DNA from: Chlorophyllum brunneum
Lineage: Eukaryota; Basidiomycota; Agaricomycetes; Agaricales; Agaricaceae
Direction: 5' to 3'
DNA: 64,000 nucleotides
Assembly: GCA_963576785.1 (NCBI GenBank)
Contig: OY756143.1
Location: 2,852,001 to 2,916,000 of the forward strand
Below the pieces are notes generated by a model. It saw nothing but the letters and a program-made list of their open reading frames with translations, made no database searches and was not told the DNA's origin. Position numbers and translations under genes: made by a program. Position 1 is the first letter of the stretch. Every line of letters begins with the position of its first letter. This document shows positions 1-12,300 of the stretch, one piece after another.

Positions 1-344
1 ATGGAACCAGATATGCAAGACAAAGTAGATCACCTCCTTATACAACTACCCAACATGGACCCACCATCCAAACCAATGATATTCAACCTACTGCCATCTT
101 ACCTCACAATCAAGGATGGAGGACAGTTCAAAGAAAACTACTGGGAAGAAATAGTACACAACCTTGTCACAGCAGAAACTAATGATACTGCTATATTCCG
201 AGGACATACCATAGCCCTCTTTAGGGGAGGAAAAGACCATGCCCCCTTCTGGATTAGGTGTTGATGCAAGTCAGGAACTCCGATGATTGGCCTCACCAAA
301 CATCAGCTCATCAATGCCTTACACAAAGAACAAGATGACAAATA
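1..344 (+). pseudogene. Family A ORF3, C-terminal part (gypsy-1)
   Basis: C-terminal third of the accessory protein found between pol and the 3' LTR in family A elements. The conserved end H-A-P-F-W-I-x-C is present. An in-frame TGA at 262-264 sits where the gypsy-4 copy has CGA, one C-to-T change. The frame then runs to the shared terminal motif K-E-Q-D-D-K at 344. No signal peptide or membrane segment is visible. Function unknown. Confidence 0.75.
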
Positions 345-388
345 GATCACGATATTTCATGGGGTCATGAACATAAAAAGGGAGGTAT

Positions 389-692
389 TGTTATGAACTA
401 TAGATAGACAGTACATTCCTATCATATGCCTATCATACTCAGCATTCCGATGTATCTGTTTCACCTCTTATTTCATCCCTTATAGCTGTACTCCTACTGA
501 CTCGTTCTACTCATCCCTATGACTCCTTTACTCTGTCCCTTTATTATTAGCACTCACCACTAGTATATAAAGTATAGTAATACTTGATGTATTCCTTACA
601 CTTTACCAATTGTATCATCCCTTTCTCTTCTCTCTACTTCCTTGTCTTTATCCAAAGACTTGCAACCTGAGTCCTAGACTAAGATTGTAACA
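389..692 (+). repeat. 3' LTR of gypsy-1
   Basis: 304-bp LTR starting TGTTATGAAC and ending TGTAACA. It contains a TATA-like box (TATATAAAG) in its centre, the presumed promoter. The same repeat, 304-307 bp, recurs at 20296-20602, 29429-29734, 35500-35805, 36747-37051, 44563-44867 and 49244-49548. Confidence 0.9.
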
Positions 693-700
693 ACTATGAG

Positions 701-1545
701 ATGTTCCAACCTCCTAAGTCAAAATTAACAAGTTCTACAAGTAGACTTGTTAGACAAATTCAATCAGAGGCTTCCAAACCTGGAATAATCGATAGATGTT
801 CTCAGCATAAAGCTTCTACAATAGAAGACTTATGCAGAGAAGGAGGAGTAGGGATAATTGATTATCTATGCACTCAAAAAGTCAAATCACCATTACTTCC
901 TATTTCTTTCAAGGATCTAGATCAACTACCATCAGAAGAGAAATCTAAATGGTGGAAAGTATGCTTGGAAAAGTTAAATTCACTCAGAGAAAGACTTGTT
1001 TATGACTTAGCTAAACTTCTGCCTGGAAGAAAAGCTGTCAAAAATAGATGGGTTTTCACACCCAAATCAGATGGTCAATACTGTGCTTAACTAGTGGCCA
1101 AAGGATTCTCTCAGATAGAGAGAATCAATTATGATGAATTATTTTCACCAGTAGTCCATTATGAGACAGCACAACTCATATTTTCAGTTGCTGCCCTCAA
1201 CAATTGGGAGATGCTCAGTTTAGATGTTAAAACTGCTTATCTCTATGAAAAACTGGATGAAAAACTCTATATGGAACTCCCAGAAGGTTTCAATACAGGT
1301 CATGGTAATACAGTTCGGAAATTAAACTGAGCCATTTATGGACTAAAGCAATCTGGATGACAATGGTGGAAGGAATTGACTGAGTCAATGACTAACCTAG
1401 GATTTGTCCGATTCAAATTAGATGCTGGAGTCTATTATTACTATGACTCTGAAACCAAAGAGCTTATTATAGCTCTAGTCTATGTAGATGACTCAATGTT
1501 CATTGGAATCAGAGGCTTTAGACTTCTATAAGAGAAGCGAGCACT
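701..1545 (+). pseudogene. copia-1 reverse transcriptase, N-terminal half
   Basis: One frame runs with only a few stops through typical Ty1/copia RT blocks: N-R-W-V-F, then L-V-A-K-G-F-S-Q, the F-S-P-V-V block, L-D-V-K-T-A-Y-L, the P-E-G-F block, A-I-Y-G-L-K-Q-S, and the catalytic Y-V-D-D near 1480-1492. In-frame stops occur at 1088-1090, 1328-1330 and 1358-1360. The reading is cut by gypsy-2 and resumes at 18016. Not functional. Confidence 0.85.
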
Positions 1546-1550
1546 CTTTA
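1546..1550 (+). repeat. gypsy-2 target site duplication (left copy)
   Basis: The five bases CTTTA precede the left LTR; the same five bases follow the right LTR at 18011-18015. A 5-bp duplication is the usual footprint of a Ty3/gypsy integrase. It proves that 1551-18010 entered copia-1 as one unit. Confidence 0.92.
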
Positions 1551-2687
1551 TGTTATGGATTTGGCTACTAAGGGCAATCAAAGAGGATGCGACCTCTAGG
1601 GTATGGCCTTAATACTTATCTCAGCCAAGTAACCAGATAAGCAAACATTATCAAACTGTTGTTACTCAACCAAGAAATAGGAATCCCGTTTATTTCGTAG
1701 CTCTGAGTAATGAGGGCAAGTAGAGAATAAGCAGTTAAGCAATCTTCTATTGATTGACAGCAACTGTTAATGGAAACTCTTCTTGGGCAATCAAGAAGAC
1801 TATCCCTGTAGAAGATCAAAGCTTAAGCTTTGACTTCCTAATACAGTTGCCTATTTATACTAACTACTTCTTTTCTATAAATACTACGGAGTATAGATAA
1901 CGAGACTGAAACACATTTTACAATGTGAAACTGATAGATATGAAACTTCAAGGTGAAACACTACTAAAGATAAACATGAAACTGATAAAGATGAAACAGC
2001 TAAACATAGAGTGAAGTGAAACTGATGATGGTGAAACGAATGAGTGCTTACTCATCCTCAGAGATCTCAGATGATGATGATGGAGATTCATCGGAACAGC
2101 TACAGTCACAAGACATGTAGGATGAAGTGGTAGAAGACAATGATAATGACAGTGGTGATAGAAGAACTGCATCCATAGGATGATCGGAGTTGGATGATAG
2201 GGATGACGTAGATGTGATTGGTTCTTCAGAGAGATAGGACTCGGGTGACTTGACAAAGGCTCAAGTAGATTGCAATAGTGGATGAGGAGAATCATTGCTG
2301 TCACTACTGGGTACAGCGGGTTTGTTATCTGGTGATAAGTCTTTGGGCTGTATTTCTATGCAATAGATTCCATCAGTGATTTGTTGGTGAATGAGTGCTT
2401 CGAGCGCTGGACCGTGAGTGTACATGTAGGGGTGGATGTACTGCATAGTTTCTTCAGTAGTTGGTTGTACTTTCCAACCGTTGTTCCAGGCACCATAGAA
2501 GTTGTTCTCGATGGTGCATAAGTAGAGTCCATTGGTGTCACATATGTATAAGTATGGTGCATATTTCCAGGCTAGTCAAAGTAGAGAATTGATGATAGCA
2601 TCATTGGATCATGGTAGTGGGATGAGTGGTATTGCTTCTGGGAACTTGTCATAACCTCTGACGTAGGTTCAAGGTTCAGACATAACA
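1551..2687 (-). repeat. 3' LTR of gypsy-2 (1,137 bp)
   Basis: Begins TGTTATGGAT and ends CATAACA on the plus strand. It is long for a fungal gypsy LTR. Its U3 (minus-strand start, 2687 down to about 2048) is coding: it carries the C-terminal part of ORF3, ending in a Ser/Glu/Asp-rich tail. Further down are a TATA box and the self-primer segment described for the 5' LTR. Confidence 0.92.
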
Positions 2688-4124
2688 TTATTCCCTTCAT
2701 TAGTAACAAATTCCATTTTGTTACATTCAATCTTAGGCAGTTGGTAGTAAGGACTGTCCTCGGGGAGTTCTTCTACTCCATATAGTTTGACAGGTTGGTA
2801 CCTAATGTGATTGGCCACTTCCAACATCTGAGAAGGGATCCTCATAATGGCTTTTGTCCTGATAGGGTGGTAAGGTTGAGGTGGCAGATGGTAGAGGGGG
2901 TGAGATGCTACTTCGGGTCCTGGTGGTGGCAGTTCTAGAGTACCAGTATCCATTGGGATGGTGAGGCCCGAGCCTAATAGTACAATAGCTTTGAGTACTT
3001 GCTTCATTTCTGGAACTGTGAATATGGCTGATGACCTCATCAAGTCAATTGTATAGTTCTTGCATGTTGGGATCCAGCCGTTGGGTTTGATAAGCCAGAG
3101 TGGTAGTTTGTCCATATTGTTGATCATAGTTGGGTTGGCTTTCTAGTACAAGTCGAGTATTTCGAGGTTGGGTGCTTTATACGGGCTGCCTATGAACTTG
3201 TGGAGTCGGGTTAATTGTTGCTACAGTATAGGAAATCTGGCAGGGTCTTTCGTTTTCATGGTCATGATACCGGTGATGATCTCGGATAGCCCGGTAATAG
3301 TTGAGTGGAACTGCAGGTGGTTCATGCTTATATCGAGGTGGGTCATGACATGCAGGATGGCCTTGGACAGGCACAGGTTTGACAAGTCTATGCTCCATTT
3401 GAGCATCAGTCTGAACTGGAGTTGATTGATGAGTTGGATTGCCATCGTTAGTGGCATCATAGAAAGGAAGGCCTTGAGGGATTCTTGATGTGGGATATAT
3501 GGGGCAAGGCTCTGGTGGAGGTTCTTGAGACTGGTCATTGTTTTGAGTGGGTAGTTGGGGAATGTCAGGAGTTGATAGAGGGCTGCCTCGGCCATTTGCA
3601 CTAAGAGTAGTGCTGATTGAGTGACAGAGAAGTCTATAGGAGTGTTGGATGCATTGCAAATCCTCACATACTCCATTGGGTAGAGTGCGGCTAGTAAGGA
3701 TGTCGTAGCTTTGTTGTATGGCATAGGTGTATCAACTAAGCATTCACATATTATGAAGGCAAGCAGCAAGTGAATTACTGTATTTGTCATAATGGGCAAC
3801 AGATGTGTTATCCCTTTGTAGATTGGGGTGGTGATCAGATAGTCATCTTTTGATAGTATTTCGAAGTTGTAGGCAGGCGGTGTTGCATGCGGATTCGATA
3901 TCAAGTAGGAGAGGGATGGTATGCAGCTGTAATCCAATGGGCTGGATAAATTCCTCGTTGTTGAGGGTGATGGAATACTTGGGCAATGAGTGGAGGATAT
4001 CATCAAGGTCTGGTGATACAGGCAGTCTATTGATGATGTTGGCAGCAATTTCAGTGGTATTGATAACAGTAGCTGTGGTGGCTGGTGCTGAGGCTGGGCA
4101 GGTATTGGAAGCATTGAGAGACAT
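2048..4124 (-). pseudogene. gypsy-2 ORF3: accessory gene reading through the PPT into the LTR
   Basis: The first ATG is eight bases after the pol stop. The reading starts with about 75 codons in one frame, changes frame by one base near 3890 (probable indel), then stays in a single frame to 2048, about 690 codons in all. It is interrupted by stops at 3221-3223, near 3146, 2669-2671, near 2605, near 2570 and 2261-2263. The right LTR has AGA in place of the 2669 stop. The frame passes through the polypurine tract (2688-2700) into U3. The C-terminus has aromatic-rich stretches and ends S-S-S-S-E-I-S-E-D-E. No known domain, signal peptide or convincing transmembrane array is seen. Function unknown. 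Confidence 0.65.
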
Positions 4125-4131
4125 GGGGAGT

Positions 4132-7104
4132 TCAGATATTGTGAGCTCTTTTATAGGTCTCGAGTATATTCTTTGTGTTTTGGAGATTTGATACAGGTTC
4201 CCATGAATTTTCGGAAGTGTGGTAGCCTTTCCACTTGATTAGGTATCTGAAATGATTATTTACCCTTTTATGGTGAAGAATGGCCTTGACTTCATATTCT
4301 TCTTGATCATCAACAAGGAGAGGGAGGGGTTGAAATGTGTACCATCCATAGATCATGTTTTCGATTGCAGGAGTAAGGAGAGAGGCATGAAACTTGTTAT
4401 AGATCTTGCATGTTTCAGGTAATTTTAGCTGAAACACAATGGGTGAGATCTTCTTGACAATTGTGAAAGGCTCTTCCCTTCTTTGGACAATTTTCCTATT
4501 TGCAAAGTTTATTGGTAGGTGTTTGTTTTCTAACCAAACTTTATCCCCTTTGTTAAAGTTTGGTAACCTATAATTTGCGGTTTGTTTGGCCATGATTTCA
4601 TGGGCATGGTTGTGTGCTTCAAGAGCTCGATGTTGAGCATCGGATAGTTTCTTGAGGCAATCCTCAGTGGCAGGGATGTTTGTTGGTTCCAGAGTAGTAG
4701 GAAATACTTTTGGTACATAGCCATAGAGTAGTTGGAAAGGTGACTCCTTTTGTCCAGCATGGGGGCAGTTGTTATGAGCAAATTCATAGAGTGAGAGGAA
4801 CTTTGCCCAATTGTTTGGTTGAGCTGAAGTGGCAAGTGCTAAATATAGCTCAATTTCCTGATTGATCCGTTTAGTTGATCCATCGGTTTGTGGGTGATAG
4901 GCTGTTGAATAGGCAGGGTCAATGTTAAGCAGTTTATAGAATTCTTGCATTGCTTTGGTGGTAAATCATAGATCTCAGTTGGAGATGATTTTGTCAGGTA
5001 TGCTATATTTGGCAAAGAGGTAGTCAACCAATAGTTGTGCAATTTGTTGTGCATCGGTACTTTTGGTAGTTGGCACTAGAATTATCCCCTTCGATAATCC
5101 ATGGTCTACTATGGATAAAATACAATCATATCCTCGGGATGGAGGGAGATTAGTGATAAGGTCTATTGATATCTGGGAAAATAGACAGGTTGACTTGGGT
5201 GCAGGAATAGGTTGTAGTAGTGGTTTTGTTGGGTGATGGTTAATCTTGAATTGCTGGCACTTTGGACATCCAGCGACATATTTGCAGACATAGTCCTTGA
5301 TTCCTGACCAATAGGCATAATCCAGTATCTTGGATAAGGTAGCTACTGCTCCTGGGTGGAGGTTTGGTAAGGCATCATGAGCACGTTCAGTGATCCGGTG
5401 TTTCAATCCAGGGTCATTTGGAATGATGACTCAGTCAGGAGTGTGGTTGGGTTATCGTAATAATGCATTGGCTGGGCTGTTCTTTCAGCCAGGTATATGC
5501 TTAACCTTTAGCTGAGGTTTGAAGCATTCCATAGGCTGCCCAATAGGCTTGGCATTGATTAAGGGTTTGGGGTTCCTTGAGTCGGGATAAGTTCTCATGA
5601 TCACTCCATACACTGAATTCATGTTTGGCTCCTTCCAAGTGGTGGTGCCATTCTTTTAAGGCTCATATGATAGCTAGCCATTCTTGCTCTGAGCAATGGT
5701 AGTTTTGTTCTGTCAAGTTGAATGCTCTGGAGATAAAGGCAATTGGGTGCTTTACTCCATTATCATCGTGTTGGGTGAGGACGGCTTCTGAGGCATATAT
5801 GGAGGCATCGGTTTCAATTTCAAAGGGTTTATTGGGATCAAAATAGGCTTCTCCATGAAGTGTTTCTTCAGATCTTCGAAGGCGGCTTGGTATTCATTGG
5901 TCCAATGGAATTTAACATTCTTGGACATGAGGGAGTTTAGTGGTGCAGCATATCGTGCATAATTCTTGATGAATCTTCTGTAGAAGTTGCAGAATCCAAT
6001 AAATTTTTGCATATTGTGGGTTGTTTTGGGTACTGGCCAATTCTTGATTCCTTCAAGTTTGGCTACATCCATTTCAATGGATGATGGGGAGATTACAGCA
6101 CCAAGGTACTCGAGGCACTGTTTCTTGAATTCACATTTCTCAGGCTTGAGAAATAGATGGTGTTTATGAAGTAGTTTTAATACTTCACAGGTAAGGCATC
6201 AGAGTTCTTCTTGCATTTTGGCATGTATGAGAATGTCATCCATGTATATAAGGACTCCTCCTTTATCAATTAAGGGGCGGAATATGTGGTCCATCGTTGA
6301 TTGGAAAGTGGCTGGGGAGTTGCACATCCCAAAGAACATCATGGTTGGCTCATATAGGCCTTTTGGTGTTCTGAATACAGCTTTCCATTCATCGCCTTTT
6401 TGGATGTGGATATTGTTGTATCTGGTGCGTACATCAAGTTTGGCGAACCAATTTGATCCTTTGAGTTTGTCGAGTAATGACAAAATGAGTGGGATTGGGT
6501 ATACATTCTTGATGGTATGACTATTGAGATATCGATAGTCTTGACATAGGTGGAGTTTTCCATCTTTCTTTCCTACAAAGAAGAAAGGTGAGGCCATAGG
6601 TGATTTCGATCATCGAATGTAACCTTTGGCTAGGTTCTCCTCAATGAATTTATTGAGTTCATTGGTCTCTTGGGATGATAGTTAATAGGCGGATCCAGCT
6701 TTTGGTTCGAAAGATTCTTTCATCTCAATCTTGTGATCCCATGGTCGGGTAGGTGGGTATCATGAAGCAGCTTGTTTGCTGAATATATCAAGGTAGTCAT
6801 GAAAATCGGCTAGTACAATTTTCAGAGGGTTGGTCTCTCTTTTCTCTCCATATTGCTAGGCAATAAACTGGGAGGCGTTGGCTTTGAAGTTTATTTCTTC
6901 GAATGCGGTGGGTTCAAGGTAGATGTGGTTTACTTGTTCAGCTTCATTTGTACTGTCATCCATCAAGGTGACAAGGCAGTCGAGCTGGGGGTTGTCAATA
7001 AATGGGGTTCTCCATTTCATAGTTTTCTTTGACCAATCAACTTCTGGGTTGAATTGCGATAGCTAGGGCATTCCTAAGATTAGGCATGGCATTCCTAGTC
7101 CAAT
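4132..7104 (-). pseudogene. gypsy-2 pol: RT, RNase H, integrase, chromodomain
   Basis: A single minus-strand frame from about 6597 to 4132 with point stops. RT shows the K-K-D-G and Q-D-Y-R-Y-L-N blocks and catalytic Y-M-D-D-I-L-I near 6230-6250. The connection/RNase H part follows (F-I-G-F-C-N-F-Y-R-R-F, 5950-6010). Integrase has its HHCC finger with C-P-K-C (near 5260) and the core with Y-H-P-Q-T-D-G (near 4890). A C-terminal chromodomain (Y-L-I-K-W-K-G-Y-H, then S-W-E-P, near 4180-4250) marks the chromovirus lineage. The upstream end, around the protease, is split by the LINE at 7104/7105. Confidence 0.9.
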
Positions 7105-7118
7105 GATTCTTGGTTTCA
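7105..7118 (+). repeat. LINE target site duplication (left copy)
   Basis: The 14 bases GATTCTTGGTTTCA precede the LINE and recur at 13883-13896 just after its poly-A tail. Removing one copy plus the LINE restores the gypsy-2 protease frame. Confidence 0.95.
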
Positions 7119-7200
7119 TCCCTTCTTTGACTCGTACCACCACCATCGATTTGCAAAACTCGATTATACGGTACCAGTTTATAGCACTAGGATATATTTC

Positions 7201-9375
7201 ATGCCTGCTTTATGTTCTAATCTCTCTCCGAGAGATCCTACACCTGTCGGTGATGGAGACGTCTTCGGGGACACAACACGTGTTCCACCCTCCTCCATAT
7301 TTGTGGCCTCTCCGGCTCTGCCATCTCCGGGTATCCTATTCCCTAGGACACCAACTGCACCTAGGCTGTTCGTTCCCACCAATCAGGCCTACAGCAACAC
7401 AATCCCCCCGTTGGTCCTCAGCAGAAGGTCGACCATACCTCCGATGTCCACAACTTCCCTTTCTGGTGATGGAGAGAAAACAATCCATCGAGCTTCTAAA
7501 CGGGTAAGGCCAGAAGGTAACTAATACTACTTGGGGAAAGACTGGGCAGACCAGGTCGAAGAAGAGTTGGAACCCAAAGTCCAACAAGAAGACGTGGAGC
7601 AAGAGGATGCTCCTGAAGAATTCTATGATGATGTGGTAAGGGAGGTAGGTAAGATCTCAGAGTGGGTCAAAGCCTGCAGTACCTTCAACATGAGTGGTGA
7701 CGAAGGCCTCGCTTTTGGATGGGCTTTCACAGAACTTACAGGAACCTTGATGAAGGCAGAATGGCTCAAGGTTGCTGTCGATGAGAAGAAGAACGACCTC
7801 CATGGTTGGTTGGGGGTCAATTTCGGTAAGATCATTGTCCATGCTGAGGAAAACCCCCAACCGGACGTTTCTCCCCTCCACCGCGTGGCCTCCCAAAGCT
7901 CCACGTGCAAACCTGATGATGTCTGCATGGAGGTTGTCGAGCACATTGTCACTCTGGATATCACCGATGGCAATGAAGTCACTCGTTCGGGTATCTCCGA
8001 TGATGATGTGCAGATGATCACCAAGGTGGAATTTAAGACCATTGTCAACCAAAAGAAGAATGGAGGCCAGAAGCCCAAAGGAGCGGCCATGAAGACCGCT
8101 AATACCGGACAGAAGATGTCCAAAGCCCCCATCCCCTCCCCTCCCACTGTGCCTGCCAAGGCCACCAAAACTCCAGTGTCTCTGCCTAATGCTAACAATG
8201 CCAAGAAACCCTAGGAAGGAACAAAAACTTCCTATGCCGCAGCTGCAGCTAAAAAGGGTAACAATGCCTCTCCTACTGCTGCCCCCACAAACACCCGGGA
8301 CCCTCTCAAACTCTTGGAGTTTGCGAGCAAATTCCCCGAACTGTCCAATGAGAAGATAGTAGCGATGTACGATGCCGCTTTCTCCTCCTCCTCCCCCACA
8401 AACAAGAAACTGGCTAAGGAAGCTGGTACTTTCCGCTCTACCTTGAATGGTCCATCGCGTAAGCAAGTGATCATTCCCCTTCTCACCGGGCCCAATGTTA
8501 CCAACTTTGGGGCCATCATCGACTCTCTTAACGCATGCCTCATCGTGGAGAAGTCCAAGACGAGGGTTATCGCCGCCTCGCAGGGTAAGCTGGGCCTTAT
8601 GGTCTACACCTCGGAGGTGTTAACCCCCACGGAGCTCAATGTTGTCAAGACGTGGCTCAAAGATAAGTTCGGAGGAGTCACCATGGGCGACGTATCCCTC
8701 CCAAAGTCAAAATTATTCGTGAAAGCCACAGACGTCAGTTACATCACGCCCTGAGGACAGATCCTCACAGAAGCCGATGTGGTCAACAGCGTCCGGAATT
8801 CAATTCATTCCGACGCCATACAATTCACGACACAGCCACAAGTGTGATGCAACTCCAAACACTCGGACACCTGTATGGTATGGTTCGAAATCTGGGACTC
8901 CAAGGCGGGATCCAACATCGCAAAGATCAAGGATAAGTTCCTCAACATCTACGGAGGGCTCTTCCACATTAGGAGGGCCAGTGCCAACCCGGGCGTATCA
9001 TTCTGCGGAAAATACTGCAGATGGGGCCACCTCCTAATTCGCTGCCAAGCAAGGCTCTTCACCTGTGCACACTACAAGGGGCCACACTCCACTGCCAACC
9101 ACCGATTGTTCACCCATTGTTGTAAGGGTAATGATAAAGCAGACCTGCCCATCGCGGCCACCCCTGCCGGAGAGCCATGCCCTCATAAGGCCACGTGCTC
9201 CAACTGTGGCAAGGACTACCTTGTTACTGACCGAAAGTGTCAGTTCTGGAAGAAGCGATTCAACTACGACTGGCACGCCAACAAAGCGCTCGAATTAAGA
9301 GCCAACAAAGGAGTTCCATTGCCCCCCTCCTCATCATCCCCGGCTAGTCAAAGCCAGACTAACCCCCCTCAATGA
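7201..9375 (+). pseudogene. LINE ORF1 (nucleic-acid-binding, gag-like)
   Basis: 725 codons in one frame from the ATG at 7201, broken only by stops at 7522-7524 (TAA), 8212-8214 (TAG), 8752-8754 (TGA) and 8845-8847 (TGA). The N-terminus is Pro/Ser/Thr rich. The centre has a Lys/Ala/Pro-rich linker. The C-terminal quarter is rich in Cys/His pairs (C-G-K-Y-C-R-W-G-H near 9010, C-S-N-C-G-K near 9200), as expected for zinc-knuckle RNA binding. No frameshift. The stop overlaps the ORF2 start. The exact start is chosen as the first ATG; an earlier non-ATG start cannot be excluded. Confidence 0.8.
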
Positions 9376-12300
9376 ATAATGCCCCCGACAATCAAGACAG
9401 GCCTTCTCGCTCACTCCTGAGTGAGTTGAAGGTCTGTTCTCACAACGTTGGAAGATCGTATGGAGTGATGGAGACAGTCCTCATGTGCAGAGGTGACGTC
9501 GACCTCCTCCTCATACAAGAACCCCTATGGAGATTTCTCCATGACATTCCCTCATCCACATCTAATGATGGATCCCCCCTCGTTGGAGACCCAGTTTACC
9601 CAGACTAGATGCTCCTTTCATATCCAATTATCACCGAAGAAGTCCTTCAAGTGGGACGCCAACAATACCCTCAATGGACAGTTAACATGGAACACCGCAC
9701 TACTCCCCGAGTCCTCGCCTTCACTCACAAGAGACTGAAACAACTCCGACCCTCCATTCGAAGAGATTTAATCGAACATTGAGACCTCCTGTGTATTTCC
9801 TTATACACAGGAGGAGAAGAACTACTGCTGCTAAACGTCTACAATGACAGCCATAACACTGCACTCCGCTTCCTCGAGGAGTGCCTCTTCGACCTCCTGC
9901 CCTTTCTTCTTATGGGGGGAGATATCAACATCCAATTGGAGTTATGGGACCCTTCAACGGATCAACATCCGGCAAGTGCGGACCATCTCCTTATGATCAC
10001 CGAAGCTCTTAATCTTGTGAGGACAACTCCATCTGCAGCCATACCAACTCGTTATGCCTCAGACCCCAATCTACCAGACATGGTCATCGACCTGTTGTTT
10101 GTCTCAGGGATGGTACCACACATTCCCATCCACACTATCTAGGCAGGCGATTGGTACAACTCTGACCACACCCCCCTCTTAATTAGGTTGCCTGTTCCGC
10201 AAATGGATATTGTCATCGAAAGATTGACTATCCCCAAGGATTCGGATGAGGAAACCAGGTTCCTGATGGATATAGTAGAAGGAATCAAAAACAAGAACTG
10301 GCCAATGAATGATGTGGATGAACTGGAGAGAGCTGTCGCTGAATTGGGAGTTTTATTTGACAGATCCTGGAACCAGAATGCGAAGAAGACCAAGATCACC
10401 ACTAGATCCAAGACCTGGTGGAACGAGGAGTGCTCCACTGCACTTGCTACGCACCACATGGACCACAAGAACAAGCACAAATGGAACACTTTTCACAAGA
10501 CCACAAGGAGAACGAAAAGAACATATTTCGACAAGAAGATCCAAGAAATCTCAGTCGACCGAAAACGCCCGTGGGATCTGATGCCATGGGTTAAAGATTG
10601 TGCACTCCCAGCTACGGAAGCTATGCATCATAATGGCTGACCTTGTCTTACTCTAGACAACCTGTGGATGGCACTCGACCAACACTACAATGCTGCCCGC
10701 GACAGACCAACGAATGTGGCAGTCCTGGACAAACTTCCTCCACTGAACGGAATGGAGAATAGGACTTGGGTAAACTTCTCTCTCCTAGAGATGATGGAGT
10801 CACTCAAGGATACCTCGAATTCTTCCTCCCCCGGTCCCGACCATATTTCCTGGTCCCATCTTAAGCAGATCATCGCCAATGAAACTTGCGCCAGTCTCTT
10901 CCTCAAAATCAGCAGTGCATGTCTGAACATCGGACATTGGCCTACGCACTTTAAGAAGTCAACGTCGGTGATCATTCCCAAACCCAACAAACCCGACTAC
11001 TCCACTCCAAAGGCATTCAGACCGATCATCCTCCTCAACATATTTGGCAAACTAATCGAAAAGATGCTTGCCAAACGACTCCAATTTGAGGTGGTGAAAT
11101 TCAAAGTTCTCCACCCTCACCAACTGGGAGCTATCCGCCAACGGTCCACCGAGGACGCGGGTCTCTTCCTAACACATATCATCCGGGGAGCTTGGACAAA
11201 GAAGAAGTAGACATTGGTGCTTGCATTCGATGTGGCCCAATTCTTCCCCTCCCTCAATCACAATCTCCTTATCGACATACTAAGACGACAAGGATTCCCC
11301 CCCCAAATCGTAGCGTTCTTCAACAACTATCTCAAAGACCGCCGCACAACTTACTGGTGGAATAACGAAACCTCCCCGGAGTTCGATGCAGCAGTGGGAG
11401 TAGGGCAAGGCTTGGCCCTTAGCCCCATTCTCTCCACTTTATTCCTCGCCCCCCTCCTTCACATCTTCGACATATGTATAGAGGAACACCGTGGCAGGTG
11501 GGACTTTGATGTCCTATCTTTTGTAGATGATGGCACCTTAGTCGCGCAATTCCCGTCCCTGGAACGGAACGTCAAAATCCTACAACACATGTACCGTGAA
11601 ATGGAGCGGCTCATGAATGAATTTGGCCTGGAAATTGAACATGGCAAGTCCAAGGTCTTCCACTTTATGCGTGCAAGACAGGACTCAAATCCCTCTATCG
11701 ATTTGGGATCACCACCGTTCACAGGTTGCAACCCCCTCAAACCAAAGACCCATTGGAGATACCTCGGCTTCTACTTCGACTGGACGTTGACCTTCAAGGA
11801 ATATGTTCAATACTACTTCACCAAAGCGATATCCATGATCAAGGCGATGAAAATGCTAGGGAACTCCATTAGAGGCCTGTCTCCCAGCAACAAAAGATTA
11901 TTATACCGCTCGTGTGTTGTACCGGTTGCGACATATGGATACCAACTCTGGTTTCATGATAGGTCTCATACCAAAGGGACTTGTGAAATCCTCAACAAGA
12001 TGTAACAAAGTGTGGCACTCTGGATTACTGGGGCATTCCGGACTTCTCCCACCGGCGGTGTAGAGTCCCTTGTGGGGCTCATGCCCATCAAACTCCATCT
12101 CCGAAAGTTGGCCAAACAACAGACGTCGAGGCTTCATATGTTGGATGATGAACACACATTGGCAAGATTGACGAGAGAGTATCACTCTTCCCCCCACCGA
12201 CTTCACATCAAGAATTTCACGGAGATTCAGAAGAAGAAGACACTTGGAGCTGTGATGGATATTTCGTACCCTACCTCCGAGACTCGGTATATAGAACATT

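Larger units (their letters stand above)
1..692 (+). mobile_element. gypsy-1: 3' end of a family A Ty3/gypsy chromovirus
   Basis: This is the right end of a gypsy retrotransposon whose left part lies before the window. It holds the end of the accessory ORF3, a purine-rich tract around 376-388 and a complete LTR, in the same order as the full copy at 29429-35805. Copia-1 coding sequence starts directly after the LTR, so the element appears to be inserted in copia-1. The five bases after the LTR (693-697) would be the target duplication, but this cannot be confirmed because the other end is missing. Confidence 0.85.

Noticed and set aside
2261..2562. Several small separate genes inside the gypsy-2 LTR
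   Set aside because: The main frame is continuous with ORF3 upstream; the others are alternate-frame shadows.
7657..8466. Long minus-strand open frame opposite LINE ORF1
   Set aside because: Antisense shadow of a GC-rich gene; Gly/Ser-rich translation with no domain.
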